DNA of 64,000 nucleotides from Pseudomonadota bacterium (GCA_018818835.1 JAHIRD010000134.1:35071-99070), one strand, 5' to 3'; numbered from the stretch's first letter, positions 27,501 through 35,660 are shown. Program-made: numbers and translations. The notes: generated from the letters alone by a model not told the origin.

Positions 27501-27758
27501 TTTGAAATCCGGTAGAAAATAGAACCCGGCCCCTTGTTCCTTATCCCTTGCGACAATGCCCGAATGGATCAGATCCTCCATGGCCTGGAGGATTGCCACC
27601 GGTGGACGGCCTGTAATGGTGCACAGTATGTCCAGGGAAATGGGCGGCGGCAGCAAGGTGATGAGCTGTGAAATTTCCTCGGTCATGTCATTTGGATCTG
27701 AAGATGGGTGGTCAATCTGTTTCATGGCTGTTTTAAACTCCTGTTCTATAAATACCAT
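24588..27758 (-). CDS. Sigma-54-dependent activator with TPR-like sensor, GAF, AAA+ and Fis-type HTH
   Basis: In order: about 540 residues of helical-pair (TPR-like) sequence, a GAF domain (about 560-715, GAERGAIFLRQ to NNQAAVALENM), and the AAA+ core. The core has Walker A GETGVGKD near 770, the sigma-54 contact loop GAFTGA near 820, Walker B LFLDDID (more usually LFLDEI), and NYPWPGNIREL. A Fis-type helix-turn-helix (GGAAVLLELKPTTLYSKMKRLGI) ends the protein. It has no receiver domain, so it probably senses a ligand. It most likely drives the sigma-54 promoter at 17772. Start is ATG 27758 or, behind AGGAG, the later ATG near 27725. Confidence 0.9.
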   Translation of the reverse strand: MVFIEQEFKTAMKQIDHPSSDPNDMTEEISQLITLLPPPISLDILCTITGRPPVAILQAMEDLIHSGIVARDKEQGAGFYFLPDFKTARERLKSVPEAVVMQTARLAVSGICNHLPDNIRRWLTLAHIYEISGLPLDHYREMIRAGHYCLELNLAVDAAIYYRIALESMTQTTLDHEGRKNFIDAAIGLCMCRDNSLPPQIQRQFLTLALEYSEEFDDPVRKINLRVLIAKTYIKTITNDEAAKHLELAWEMLSDYDFPPDVQLQVVLANSELLFWQGYVDKAIERYESVIGSHEELPSDLETLKSCIRLAWIYGVAGETARAVGLIRAVRKKAKELGADSLDRFATLALVVVLSDAGRIDEGEVFLKEIFNTPEEFLDNYILWPGNGKRAFFAYCRGKYDEAYKYLDQAWQNGKALGTLHHRGPDNLEIMLGLEEMGMVHPEWDFESDIERLITWPDIFMQGVAYRYRALKAFRQKGPQSRIKADLKKSIALLSESGAKIELAHTQVLLARVRISEKKIPVAENLLKSAWDVFSKVNPDLFPKDLKPYLDRTSKNALWVDSLLNVSEALSSTRTKEELLGKIIRQAMLIAGAERGAIFLRQNQTLEMVANRNIDSSEIALESFSGQMALIEQVIDSGTETICKAGACHFEDVGSMDAREWSGCFPIRLKSKVMGVLFIDRGPTPLQLPEDEIALLRIINNQAAVALENMAVYEEIIDLNSELEAETRFYRQSFEINPFKTQMIGRSAPFRKMLNLISQVADSDSTVMITGETGVGKDLVAQAIHQHSKRSSGPFIAVNVGSLSPELIASELFGHEKGAFTGAAQTRKGRFELASKGTLFLDDIDAFSMDIQVKMLRVLETREFERVGGSQTLKTNFRLLAASNRHIEDLVELGLFRSDFYYRLNVFPIKVPALRERVDDIPGIARYFMDMFAKKFGKKIDTISKKDMDILMNYPWPGNIRELRHVIERAVLLSKSGRLVIPALDTSPTGPTPVEEKMLSLRDMEARHIIKALTLCRGKVSGQGGAAVLLELKPTTLYSKMKRLGIERDTYRLTQS

Positions 27759-27838
27759 CAATCCACCGGGTTGGGAAGGGCCGTGTCAATCTGTCATGTG
27801 AATGCAGGAAGGCTTACTGCGGATGTGCCATAAAATGT

Positions 27839-27989
27839 GATGAACTCGTAAAAAGTTGACGGATGGCTATGGAAAAAGGTCCCTATGCAAGGCACTGTGT
27901 TTGGCCGGGCGCGAAGGCATACTTTATGCGTATGTCGAACGTTCGATTAAACACTATAACGCTGCATATGGGACTTTTTACGACGCCAT
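27839..27989. mobile_element. MITE-like element of about 150 bp
   Basis: Inverted ends TCGTAAAAAGT (27846-27856) and ACTTTTTACGA (27973-27983), flanked by GATGAAC and GCCATA, enclose about 120 bases with no ORF of note. Similar ends (ACTTTTTACGA near intergenic borders) are, from memory, common in Desulfobacteraceae genomes. No transposase is encoded. Confidence 0.6.
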
Positions 27990-27994
27990 AAAAC

Positions 27995-28023
27995 TTGACA
28001 AGCGACTCTGACACTATTATGTT
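27995..28023 (+). promoter_or_regulatory. Promoter of the marR-bcr operon
   Basis: TTGACA at 27995-28000 and TATGTT at 28018-28023 with a 17-base spacer, starting immediately after the MITE-like element. Confidence 0.6.
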
Positions 28024-28050
28024 GCCATGACAACAGTTGCTATAACAATA
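28021..28050 (+). promoter_or_regulatory. Two tandem putative MarR operators
   Basis: GTTGCCATGACAACA (28021-28035) and GTTGCTATAACAATA (28036-28050) are adjacent imperfect palindromes in tandem, overlapping the -10 box and transcription start. MarR regulators usually repress their own operon from such sites. Confidence 0.55.
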
Positions 28051-28064
28051 ATTGTGAGAAAAAA

Positions 28065-28541
28065 ATGAAACAACGAAAAGATACACGTAAAACATCCTTT
28101 GGGTATCGATTCGCCATGCTTCACAGGCTGCAGATGGCCATGTGCAGGAAAGATATTCAGACCCAGGGTCTCCAGCCCAGCCAGCTGCCCTTCGTCATCA
28201 GCCTTGTCCATGAGGACGGCCCGGTGACCCAAGGCTACCTGTCGGAGCATCTGGTCATCGACAAAGGCACCACCGCAAGGGCCATCCAGCAGTTGGAAAA
28301 AAAAGGGTTTGTCAGTCGCAGAATCAATCCGGCTAACCGCCGGCAGAATCTTGTTTCCGCCACGGAAAAGGCCCATGCCGCAGCGGATAGACTGGTCGCC
28401 ACCCTGACCGATGCAGCGGAATCCATTGTAAAGGGATTTAGCGACCAAGAAAAAAAACTGGTCCTGGATTTCATGGACAGAATGCTTGTAAATGCCCAGG
28501 AGACCGTGAATCAGATTCATGAAAGTAACAAATCCATATGA
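28065..28541 (+). CDS. MarR-family transcriptional regulator
   Basis: This 158-residue winged-helix protein has the usual MarR order: an N-terminal dimer helix, then LPFVISLVHEDGPVTQGYLSEHLVIDKGTTARAIQQLEKKGFVSRRI (helix-turn-helix and recognition helix), a wing with NPANRRQNLVSATEKA, and a long C-terminal dimerisation helix. The DKGTTAR..LE..G.V.R signature is canonical. Its stop overlaps the next gene by four bases (ATGA), so it is cotranscribed with the transporter and probably represses both through the tandem operators at 28021-28050. The inducer is unknown. Confidence 0.93.
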   Translation: MKQRKDTRKTSFGYRFAMLHRLQMAMCRKDIQTQGLQPSQLPFVISLVHEDGPVTQGYLSEHLVIDKGTTARAIQQLEKKGFVSRRINPANRRQNLVSATEKAHAAADRLVATLTDAAESIVKGFSDQEKKLVLDFMDRMLVNAQETVNQIHESNKSI

Positions 28542-29731
28542 AGTTTAAATATAAAGACGTGTCCGAAAACGTCATGATGGTCATCCTGGCTTTTATCAGT
28601 GCCTTTCCAGCCTTATCCACCGACCTTTATATTCCGGCCCTGCCCCAGATGGTCACGATATTCGAGACTAGCCCGGCCAGGGTGAATCTGACCCTGAGCC
28701 TTTTTTTCGTCTTTTTCGGGGCCGGGATTCTCTTCTGGGGCCCATTGAGCGATAAATACGGACGAAAACCGATTCTTTACTGCGGTCTGTTGATCTATAT
28801 TGTCTCGAGCCTTTTCTGTGCCTTGGCGGACAGTTACCTTCAGCTGGTCATCGCCAGGATTTTCCAGGCCTTTGGAGGGGGAGCCGCAACCGCTGTTGCC
28901 ACCGCGATGGTTAAGGATCTCTATACCGGAGAAAAGAGGGCGCATGTACTGGCCGTGGTGATGGCCATGGTGATTATCGCACCGGTGGTGGCACCGATAT
29001 TGGGGGCCTTGCTGCTTAAAATCGCCTCATGGCGAGCCATTTTTTATACACTGGCCGGATTTGGTCTGGTGTCCTTTTTGATTGTTTTACCTCTTGAAGA
29101 GACCCTTGAACACAAGTATCATGGCTCTGCCTTCCATTCTATGGGACGCCTTTTTGTCGTTATGAAAAACCCCGGATTCTCATGGCTTCTCGTCAATTTT
29201 TCAATGGTGGTCATGCCGCTGATGGCCTTTATCGCTGCATCGTCCTATATATATATCCAGGGATTCGGATTGAGTGAGCAGGCCTTCAGTCTGTTTTTTT
29301 CCGCCAACGCCCTCTGTGCCATGTCCGGACCCATCCTGTATATCAGGCTGTCCAGGTGGCTCCATCCGAATACCATCATCAGCGCCTGTTTTATCTTACT
29401 GACATTTAGCGGGGTGATGGTCAGCTTTCTGGGGACCTTTTCCCCTGTGCTGTTTGCCTTGACGATGATGCCTGCGACCCTTTCAATCACGGCCATGAGG
29501 GCGCCAAGCGCCAATCTTATGCTGGATCAGCAGGACCAGGATACAGGATCTGCCTCCTCGTTAATTAATTTTTTTGCTATGATCATGGGCAGCATCGGCA
29601 TGATTCTGATTTCCATGAAAAGCGACCATCTCGTATTATCCATCGGCATGATGGAGGTGGCCATCGGCTCACTGGGATTTCTTTCCTGGATGTCGGTCAA
29701 AAACAGTGCCATTATCCTTCAGAGTAGGTAA
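28538..29731 (+). CDS. Bcr/CflA-family multidrug efflux MFS transporter
   Basis: The 397-residue inner-membrane protein has 12 predicted helices. The Bcr/CflA signature is clear: FPALSTDLYIPALPQM in helix 1, GPLSDKYGRKPILY between helices 2 and 3, RIFQAFGGGAATAVATAMVKDLY near helix 4, and a PVVAPILGALLL segment. Members are drug:H+ antiporters (bicyclomycin, chloramphenicol, sulfonamide). Translational coupling to marR by a four-base overlap suggests substrate-induced export. The export substrate cannot be read from the sequence. Confidence 0.9.
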   Translation: MKFKYKDVSENVMMVILAFISAFPALSTDLYIPALPQMVTIFETSPARVNLTLSLFFVFFGAGILFWGPLSDKYGRKPILYCGLLIYIVSSLFCALADSYLQLVIARIFQAFGGGAATAVATAMVKDLYTGEKRAHVLAVVMAMVIIAPVVAPILGALLLKIASWRAIFYTLAGFGLVSFLIVLPLEETLEHKYHGSAFHSMGRLFVVMKNPGFSWLLVNFSMVVMPLMAFIAASSYIYIQGFGLSEQAFSLFFSANALCAMSGPILYIRLSRWLHPNTIISACFILLTFSGVMVSFLGTFSPVLFALTMMPATLSITAMRAPSANLMLDQQDQDTGSASSLINFFAMIMGSIGMILISMKSDHLVLSIGMMEVAIGSLGFLSWMSVKNSAIILQSR

Positions 29732-29755
29732 GACGAGTGTTTTACGGAGGCGACA

Positions 29756-30676
29756 GTGCAATCACCCCTTGATCAACTTAAACACAGGATAGCGGAGATC
29801 AGCAATCCGCGTATTCCCAGAGGCGAACTCTGGCTGGGAACCCAGCTTTTCAAGGTGTCAGGTTTTGACGACACAATGGATAATCATGTGAGACTGTCAG
29901 ACAGCCTGGATCATGCCATGGTCTGCTTGTCCGTGTCTGATGATGTCTCCGGGAAACCCGATTTGGGATATCGCTATTTTACATGCAGTGACCTGAGCGC
30001 GGCGGCCAGGGCAGGGGACAAGCCTGTGTTCGCGGTCATTGACGGCCCGTTTCAGGAAATGGTCAATACCATGGGGGTGATGCAGGTTCTGACCGAATGG
30101 GTCACGAATCGTGAAGACCTTGTCCGTGCATACGAGGCTGAGTCGGAAAAGTGCCTTGCTCTGATTTCCCGGGTTCTTGAACATGCCCCGGCGGCCGTTG
30201 TGATTACCGATGATATGGCCTTTGACAACGGCCCGCTTGTCAGTCCTTGGGATCTGGATGCGTTGTGCAGTCCTTTTTATTCATGTGCGGTAAAGCGTAT
30301 CAATGAAAGCGGATCTCCTGTTTTTTTTCATTCCTGCGGGAATGTCACCAAGCTCATCCCCATCATCAAATCATGGCAGATCGATGGTTTTGCCGCGATT
30401 CAGAGCGGGGTGAATGATCTGGAAAACCTGTATCACCAGTTTGAATCAAAGATAATGATTATGGGGGGGATTGAAAATGACCTGCTTGAGCCTTATCCTT
30501 TTCCGTTGGACGCGGAAAAAAAGCTTGATCGCCTGCTTTCCGTTCTCGGGACAACCGGAAATTTGATTCTTGGTTCAAGCAGCGGCCTTTACAAGGGTGA
30601 ATACCTGGATCAGGTGAAAAGAATTTACGAGATTGCCGATTGTCACAAGGGCTTCAATTCAAAAGCCCGGATATAG
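29756..30676 (+). CDS. UroD/MtaA-family methyltransferase-like protein
   Basis: This 306-residue protein starts at GTG 29756 behind GGAGG at 29746-29750, 24 bases after the efflux gene, so it is third in the marR operon. The fold is that of uroporphyrinogen decarboxylase-like methyltransferases: GELWLGTQLF near the start, VITDDMAFDNGPLVSP, and PVFFHSCGNVTKLI, whose HxC is the zinc-type motif of corrinoid methyltransferases, then IMGGIEND. It has no corrinoid partner next door, so it may use the one at 22870 or have another role. Its last 34 bases overlap the convergent DUF2156 gene. Confidence 0.78.
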   Translation: MQSPLDQLKHRIAEISNPRIPRGELWLGTQLFKVSGFDDTMDNHVRLSDSLDHAMVCLSVSDDVSGKPDLGYRYFTCSDLSAAARAGDKPVFAVIDGPFQEMVNTMGVMQVLTEWVTNREDLVRAYEAESEKCLALISRVLEHAPAAVVITDDMAFDNGPLVSPWDLDALCSPFYSCAVKRINESGSPVFFHSCGNVTKLIPIIKSWQIDGFAAIQSGVNDLENLYHQFESKIMIMGGIENDLLEPYPFPLDAEKKLDRLLSVLGTTGNLILGSSSGLYKGEYLDQVKRIYEIADCHKGFNSKARI

Positions 30677-31563
30677 TCCACGGGGTAATAGGACCGTTTG
30701 GAATGGCGCAAGCCCGGTTCACCCATATCACATTCCTTGTTGATGAAAGGAAGATCCGGAAACAGACGTCGAACGCATTGTTGGTCAAAATACTGGTAAA
30801 GCCCTTTGATGTAAGAGTCTGCCTTTTCGAAGTGATATCCCCCCAGATCGGAGGTCAGGGTTGAGCCCAGGCCAAAGGCTTTGACCTCGCCGTCTATTCG
30901 AAGCACTGCGCCTCTGTAACCCAGACGCTCAATGGTTTCAATGGCGTTTTTTGTCGCGTGATACTCCATCATGGCCCAAGGGTTATCCGACGATTCAATA
31001 TCCCGGTCCTCTGTCCAATAATCCAAAAAAGCAAGGCATTCGGGAATATCATTTTGTCTGAAATCGTGGATGGTGACTCGGTTCAGGTCAACGTGTGTCT
31101 TTAGAAACTGGTTGATCAGGTTGCGTTTTTTTGAATATTTTTTGCCATTCAAGGTGGCAAGGTCCTGTGTTTGATAGATGTAATCTGCCAACTCAATGTC
31201 TTCGCTGATATGAAACCATCGGCTTAACTCTTCTGGTGACTGGGCATTCACGTACTCTCCCGGCACAAGATGAAAATGGTTGAATCCGTGTTTTTTTGCT
31301 AATTCATGCAACCGTGAGGGAGAAACATACTGCCCTTGGGCAATGGGAAGGTAGAGGTAATCCTTTGTGCTGTCGTTTGTATTCCGGATGCCGATAAGAA
31401 GCAGGTTGTCATCAATGGTCCATACCGGGTGGGAGAAGGGGCTGTTCCAACAGATAAATGCGCTGAGCGAGTAATAGCAGAGCCGGTGAATTTGATGATC
31501 GAAATAGGGCAGCAGCCTTGAATAATCCTGGGGCATAAGTGGCTTGAACATCAGGGCACCCAT
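30643..31563 (-). CDS. DUF2156 (phosphatidylglycerol lysyltransferase-like GNAT) protein
   Basis: A 306-residue soluble protein of the DUF2156 family, two tandem GNAT-like halves related to the C-terminal domain of MprF. Visible blocks are FKPLMPQDYSRLLPYF, SLSAFICWN, the GKKYSKKRNLINQF segment near residue 140, GYRGAVLRIDGEVKAFGLGS, ADSYIKGLYQYFDQQ and a closing NKECDMGEPGLRHSKRSYYP. Family members without the membrane part have unknown acceptors. It starts within the end of the GNAT gene at 31551 (13-base overlap), so the two are translationally coupled. Confidence 0.85.
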   Translation of the reverse strand: MGALMFKPLMPQDYSRLLPYFDHQIHRLCYYSLSAFICWNSPFSHPVWTIDDNLLLIGIRNTNDSTKDYLYLPIAQGQYVSPSRLHELAKKHGFNHFHLVPGEYVNAQSPEELSRWFHISEDIELADYIYQTQDLATLNGKKYSKKRNLINQFLKTHVDLNRVTIHDFRQNDIPECLAFLDYWTEDRDIESSDNPWAMMEYHATKNAIETIERLGYRGAVLRIDGEVKAFGLGSTLTSDLGGYHFEKADSYIKGLYQYFDQQCVRRLFPDLPFINKECDMGEPGLRHSKRSYYPVDYIRAFELKPL

Positions 31564-31967
31564 TTGAACATGGGAACTGCTTTTCCCATGGTTTGAAAAT
31601 TTTCCTTCTCATAAAAAATATGGGAATTTTGCTCTGCAATCAGCCCCACCCAGGTGATTCCATCCTGGACAAGTCGGTCGATAATCTTCCTCACAATAAG
31701 ACGCCCAAGTCCCTGATGCCTGAATTTTTCTTCGACGGTGACATCATGGATATAGGCGTCACCGGTTTTATCGCTTAAGGCTCGTCCCATGCCAGCCACG
31801 TTATCACCGTCCATGGCCAGGACAAAGCAGTGGCTTCCCTGGACAATTCGGTGGATCCGTTCAGGATCATTCACGGTTTCGGGCCACCATTTCCGTTTGT
31901 GGTAGATGGATAAAATTTGTTTTTTCTGGTTATCGTTCGGTTCTATGAGAAAGGACAGTTCAAACAT
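31551..31967 (-). CDS. GNAT-family N-acetyltransferase
   Basis: This 138-residue acetyltransferase shows the GNAT core: VAGMGRALSDKTGDAYIHDVTVEEKFRHQGLGRLIVRKII, with the acetyl-CoA pyrophosphate loop (R-H-Q-G-L-G), then the GLIAEQNSHIFYEKENF C-terminal strand pair. The acceptor is unknown. It lies three bases after the diguanylate cyclase gene and overlaps the DUF2156 gene, forming a three-gene minus-strand operon. Confidence 0.88.
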   Translation of the reverse strand: MFELSFLIEPNDNQKKQILSIYHKRKWWPETVNDPERIHRIVQGSHCFVLAMDGDNVAGMGRALSDKTGDAYIHDVTVEEKFRHQGLGRLIVRKIIDRLVQDGITWVGLIAEQNSHIFYEKENFQTMGKAVPMFKWVP

Positions 31968-31970
31968 GAT

Positions 31971-32885
31971 TTATTTGACTTCTTTGGAGGACAATACGGA
32001 AATGGTGTTTTTTCCTCTGTCTTTGGAAAGATACATGGCTTTATCTGCTCGAGTAATAAAGGCGGACAGGTCTTCCTTGTGCTGATATTCAGTGACACCA
32101 ATGCTCAAGGTGATCGTGATCTTATCGTCTGTCATGGAAAGGAATTTTTCTTCGGAAAGTTTTACCTGAATTCTCTTGGCAACATTGATGGCTTCATCAA
32201 GGGTGGTTTCAGGCAAGAGTATCGTGAACTCTTCACCGCCATAGCGGTATGCTGAATCCATGGTGCGCAGACATTTTTTGATGATTTCTCCCAGCCGCAT
32301 GAGGATTTTATCTCCATCAAGATGGCCGTATGTATCGTTGTATGCCTTAAAATTATCTATATCCAGAAGCAGGAGGGACAGGGGATGACCATACCGGTTC
32401 AGGCGGTCGATTTCCATTTCGATCTGGGTGTAGAAATACCTGGAATTGTAAAGTTTGGTCAGGCCGTCCGTGATGGCCATTTCCTTTAATTTCTTCAGCA
32501 TCTGGGCACGGTCTTTGGCAAGACGTCTTTCACGGAGTACCCGTCCTATCCGAAGAAGCAATTCTTCGAAACGAACCGGTTTGAAAATAAAATCGCTTGC
32601 ACCTTTACTAATGGCTTCTTCATAAGAGTAATCGCCACTATAACCCGTGATGACAATTACATCCGTATTATGATCACGTTTAATGATATCCGTGAGTTCC
32701 AGTCCGTCCATTCCAGCCATGAGGATATCTGTAATCACAATATCCACGGCGTTATTTTTTAAAAAATCAAGGGCTTCCTCAGCACTATTTACCGTGTCAG
32801 CCTTGAATTTTTCTATGACAAGGAACTCCCGTATGGAATTCCGAACAGATGTGTCATCATCAACGATTAAAATGTGATCAGTCAT
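31971..32885 (-). CDS. Response regulator with GGDEF diguanylate cyclase output
   Basis: Residues 1-120 are a receiver domain (acidic DDD near 8-10, phosphoacceptor Asp in VITDIL near 53, conserved Thr/Lys region VITGYSGD and FKPVRFEE). Residues 135-300 are a GGDEF domain with LLLDIDNFKAYNDTYGH and the active-site loop YGGEEF, so c-di-GMP synthesis is likely active. It is a PleD/WspR-like architecture with a single receiver. No histidine kinase is adjacent. It is first in an operon with GNAT and DUF2156 genes. A long non-coding stretch with the lepA promoter separates it from lepA. Confidence 0.93.
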   Translation of the reverse strand: MTDHILIVDDDTSVRNSIREFLVIEKFKADTVNSAEEALDFLKNNAVDIVITDILMAGMDGLELTDIIKRDHNTDVIVITGYSGDYSYEEAISKGASDFIFKPVRFEELLLRIGRVLRERRLAKDRAQMLKKLKEMAITDGLTKLYNSRYFYTQIEMEIDRLNRYGHPLSLLLLDIDNFKAYNDTYGHLDGDKILMRLGEIIKKCLRTMDSAYRYGGEEFTILLPETTLDEAINVAKRIQVKLSEEKFLSMTDDKITITLSIGVTEYQHKEDLSAFITRADKAMYLSKDRGKNTISVLSSKEVK

Positions 32886-32947
32886 TCAATTATCCTATGG
32901 CGATCCGCTGATTTATTTACCTGGAGTGAAGACACAGGTATCAAGTC

Positions 32948-32976
32948 TTGACACGAAAAAGCGCAATTGCTAAATA
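32948..32976 (+). promoter_or_regulatory. Predicted sigma-70 promoter of lepA
   Basis: TTGACA (32948-32953), 17-base spacer, TAAATA (32971-32976). The leader to the lepA start at 33147 would be about 165 bases. Confidence 0.6.
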
Positions 32977-33146
32977 GTCAGATTTGATCTTGCCAAGATT
33001 TTGGAATATAACGTTTAAGATTCATGGTGTCAACCGCCTTTTGATTTCATAATTTTGTAAATAACAAAACTATGATAGGATGCATGCCTATGTTGATGAC
33101 CTTGGTAAGATCCTTATTTGTAACTTTTGCAAAATTGAGCTAACGA

Positions 33147-34940
33147 ATGAAAAACATTAGAAATTTTAGTATTATTGCCCATATAGATCATGGGAAATCC
33201 ACCCTCGCCGATCGTTTGATTCAAGCCACCGGGATTGTGTCTGATCGGGATTTTAAAGACCAGATCCTGGATTCAATGGATATTGAACGGGAGCGTGGCA
33301 TCACCATCAAAAGTCAGACCGTGAATCTGCCCTATAAAGCCAAAGACGGAAAGGACTATCAACTGAATCTTATTGATACTCCCGGCCATGTGGATTTTAC
33401 CTATGAGGTTTCCAGGGCCCTTAAATCATGTGAGGGGGCCTTTCTTCTGGTTGATGCAAGTCAGGGTGTCGAGGCCCAGACCCTGGCCAATCTCTATCTG
33501 GCACTTGACAACAATCTTGAAGTCATTCCCGTGATCAATAAAATAGATCTGCCTTCGGCTGAAATTGAATGGGTCAAAGGGCAAATCAATGATGATCTTG
33601 GGCTGGATGCGGAAACAGCCATTCTTACATCTGCAAAAAATGGTATAGGGATTATTGATGTGCTTGAAGGTGCGGTGAACCTTTTACCCCCTCCCAAGGG
33701 GGATCCGGATGCGCCCCTGAGAGCCTTGATTTTCGATTCCCATTATGACCCCTACCGGGGGACCGTCGTTCATTTTCGAGTTTTTGATGGATCGATTAAA
33801 CCCGGGGATACCATCAAGTTCATGTCAAATGATATATCCTACAAAGTCGAGGAAGTGGGTGTTTTCCAGATTGTCAGGGTTCCAAGAAAACAACTGTATG
33901 CAGGCGAGGTCGGATACCTGATTGCGGGGATAAAAACCGTGGGTGACACCCGGTGTGGGGATACCATCACCCTTAAAAATCGTCCTTGCGAAAAATCGGT
34001 TTCCGGATTCAGGGAACCGACACCCGTTGTTTTTTCATCCATTTATCCGGTGGCATCGGACGATTATCAGGAACTCACGGATGCCATTGAAAAACTCAAA
34101 TTGAATGATGCGTCTCTGGTGTATGAGAAAGACTCGTCGGCAGCCCTGGGATTTGGATACCGTTGCGGGTTTTTAGGGCTTCTCCATCTGGAGGTTGTCC
34201 AGGAACGTTTGGAACGGGAATATGATCTATCGTTGATTCTGACCGCGCCGTCGGTACAATATGAAATCGTTTTACATAATGGACAGGAATTGATCATTGA
34301 CAACCCCGCCTTGTATCCTGATCCCACAACCATTGCCATTACACGAGAGCCTTTTATCAAAGCCACCATCATTGTACCTGAGAGATATATGGGTTCTGTA
34401 ATGAAACTCAGTCTTGATCGCAGGGGGATAAATAAAAATTATCAGTATCTGAACAGCAGCCGCCTTGAAATGGTTTTTGAGCTTCCCCTTGCAGAAGTTG
34501 TCTATGATTTTTATGACAAGTTGAAAAGCGTGACCCAGGGATATGGATCCTTTGATTATGAAATTATCGGTAAAAAAGAAACGGATCTGGTTAAACTGGA
34601 CATACTGATCAATGGAGAACGCGTGGATGCCCTTTCCCAGCTTGTTCACAGAGACAATGCCGTGGCCAGGGGGCGTCATGCATGCGCGAAGCTTAAAGAA
34701 GAAATCCCCCGCCAGATGTTTAAGATCGCCATCCAGGGATCCATTGGTGCCAAGGTCGTATCCCGCGAGACCATCAGCGCTTATCGCAAGGATGTCACAG
34801 CCAAGTGTTATGGTGGTGACATCTCCCGAAAACGAAAACTTCTGGATAAACAGAAAAAAGGGAAGAAACGCATGAAGATGATCGGGCAAGTGGAACTTCC
34901 CCAGTCCGCCTTTCTTGCGGTTCTTAAAACAGACGACTAA
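33147..34940 (+). CDS. lepA: Elongation factor 4 (LepA), ribosome back-translocating GTPase
   Basis: The 597-residue GTPase is full length. G1 is AHIDHGKS (11-18), the switch II element DTPGH is at 77-81 and NKID at 131-134. EF-G-like domains II, III and V follow, then the LepA-specific C-terminal domain ending in [24 protein letters not shown]. LepA acts on the ribosome during initiation or stalled elongation. The stop codon ends at 34940, and the convergent rRNA/tRNA methyltransferase gene ends at 34941 with no gap and no visible terminator. Confidence 0.98.
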   Translation: MKNIRNFSIIAHIDHGKSTLADRLIQATGIVSDRDFKDQILDSMDIERERGITIKSQTVNLPYKAKDGKDYQLNLIDTPGHVDFTYEVSRALKSCEGAFLLVDASQGVEAQTLANLYLALDNNLEVIPVINKIDLPSAEIEWVKGQINDDLGLDAETAILTSAKNGIGIIDVLEGAVNLLPPPKGDPDAPLRALIFDSHYDPYRGTVVHFRVFDGSIKPGDTIKFMSNDISYKVEEVGVFQIVRVPRKQLYAGEVGYLIAGIKTVGDTRCGDTITLKNRPCEKSVSGFREPTPVVFSSIYPVASDDYQELTDAIEKLKLNDASLVYEKDSSAALGFGYRCGFLGLLHLEVVQERLEREYDLSLILTAPSVQYEIVLHNGQELIIDNPALYPDPTTIAITREPFIKATIIVPERYMGSVMKLSLDRRGINKNYQYLNSSRLEMVFELPLAEVVYDFYDKLKSVTQGYGSFDYEIIGKKETDLVKLDILINGERVDALSQLVHRDNAVARGRHACAKLKEEIPRQMFKIAIQGSIGAKVVSRETISAYRKDVTAKCYGGDISRKRKLLDKQKKGKKRMKMIGQVELPQSAFLAVLKTDD

Positions 34941-35660
34941 TCAGAGTGTGTGCTGACTGATCTTTGCTAAAAGAGTACGCAGGATGATCACATCTTTTGA
35001 CCTTAAAGTGGTCCGTGAGAAAAAATCCTTGTAAGCATTGACATAATAATCGGGTTTCTGGGGATTCTTATAGCCGATTTTATCCAGCACGAGTTTAAGG
35101 GATGTGTACATCTCTTCCAGTTCTTTTTTGTTGGCAAGTTTGGGAATACTTTTTTGTTTGGTATCATGGGTCTTGGCGAGCTCATAACAAATGAGCATCA
35201 CGGCCTGGGCCAGATTGATGGATGAAAAACCATAGGTGGGGATGTGGATTAATGCATCACAGCGGTTGATGTCGTCGTTTTCAAGGCCGCGGTCTTCGGG
35301 CCCGAACAAAACAGCGATCCGGTTTTCCCGGGAAATAGGGACCAGGGTTTCGGCAAGAGTTGAGGGGGTTGAGGCCTTGCGTCTCTGCTTTCCCAGGCGT
35401 GCCGTGGTTCCAACCACATAATTGAAGGATTCCAGGGCCTTTGCTGTGGAGTCAACAATACACATGCTGTCCACAATGGCATTCGATTCATGGGTGGCTG
35501 TTTTTTTAATACGGGAGAGGTCGGGATTTTCAGGGCTGACAAGGATCAGGCGGGAAAAGCCCATATTGCACATGGCCCGGGCCGCAGCCCCGATATTTTC
35601 AGGATACCGGGGCTTTTTTAATACAATGGCCACATGATCATATGTGATGGTTGACTTCAT
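34941..35660 (-). CDS. SpoU-class RNA methyltransferase, TrmJ-like
   Basis: The 239-residue SPOUT protein shows the SpoU motifs: VAIVLKKPRYPENIGAAARAMCNMGF (motif 1), IAVLFGPEDRGLENDDINRCD (motif 2) and HIPTYGFSSINLAQAVMLICYEL (motif 3, knot). This order is typical of TrmJ, which makes 2'-O-methyl at position 32 of tRNA, although the exact site cannot be deduced. Its ATG shares a base with the ndk stop (TGATG), so the two genes are translationally coupled. Confidence 0.88.
   Translation of the reverse strand: MKSTITYDHVAIVLKKPRYPENIGAAARAMCNMGFSRLILVSPENPDLSRIKKTATHESNAIVDSMCIVDSTAKALESFNYVVGTTARLGKQRRKASTPSTLAETLVPISRENRIAVLFGPEDRGLENDDINRCDALIHIPTYGFSSINLAQAVMLICYELAKTHDTKQKSIPKLANKKELEEMYTSLKLVLDKIGYKNPQKPDYYVNAYKDFFSRTTLRSKDVIILRTLLAKISQHTL

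Larger units (their letters stand above)
27762..28064. other. Intergenic stretch with repeat element and marR promoter
   Basis: No gene. It holds a MITE-like element (27839-27989), a promoter and two putative MarR operators, all listed separately. Confidence 0.7.

Noticed and set aside
31917..32255. 112-codon plus-strand frame
   Set aside because: Antisense to the GGDEF response regulator and GNAT genes; no supporting signal.
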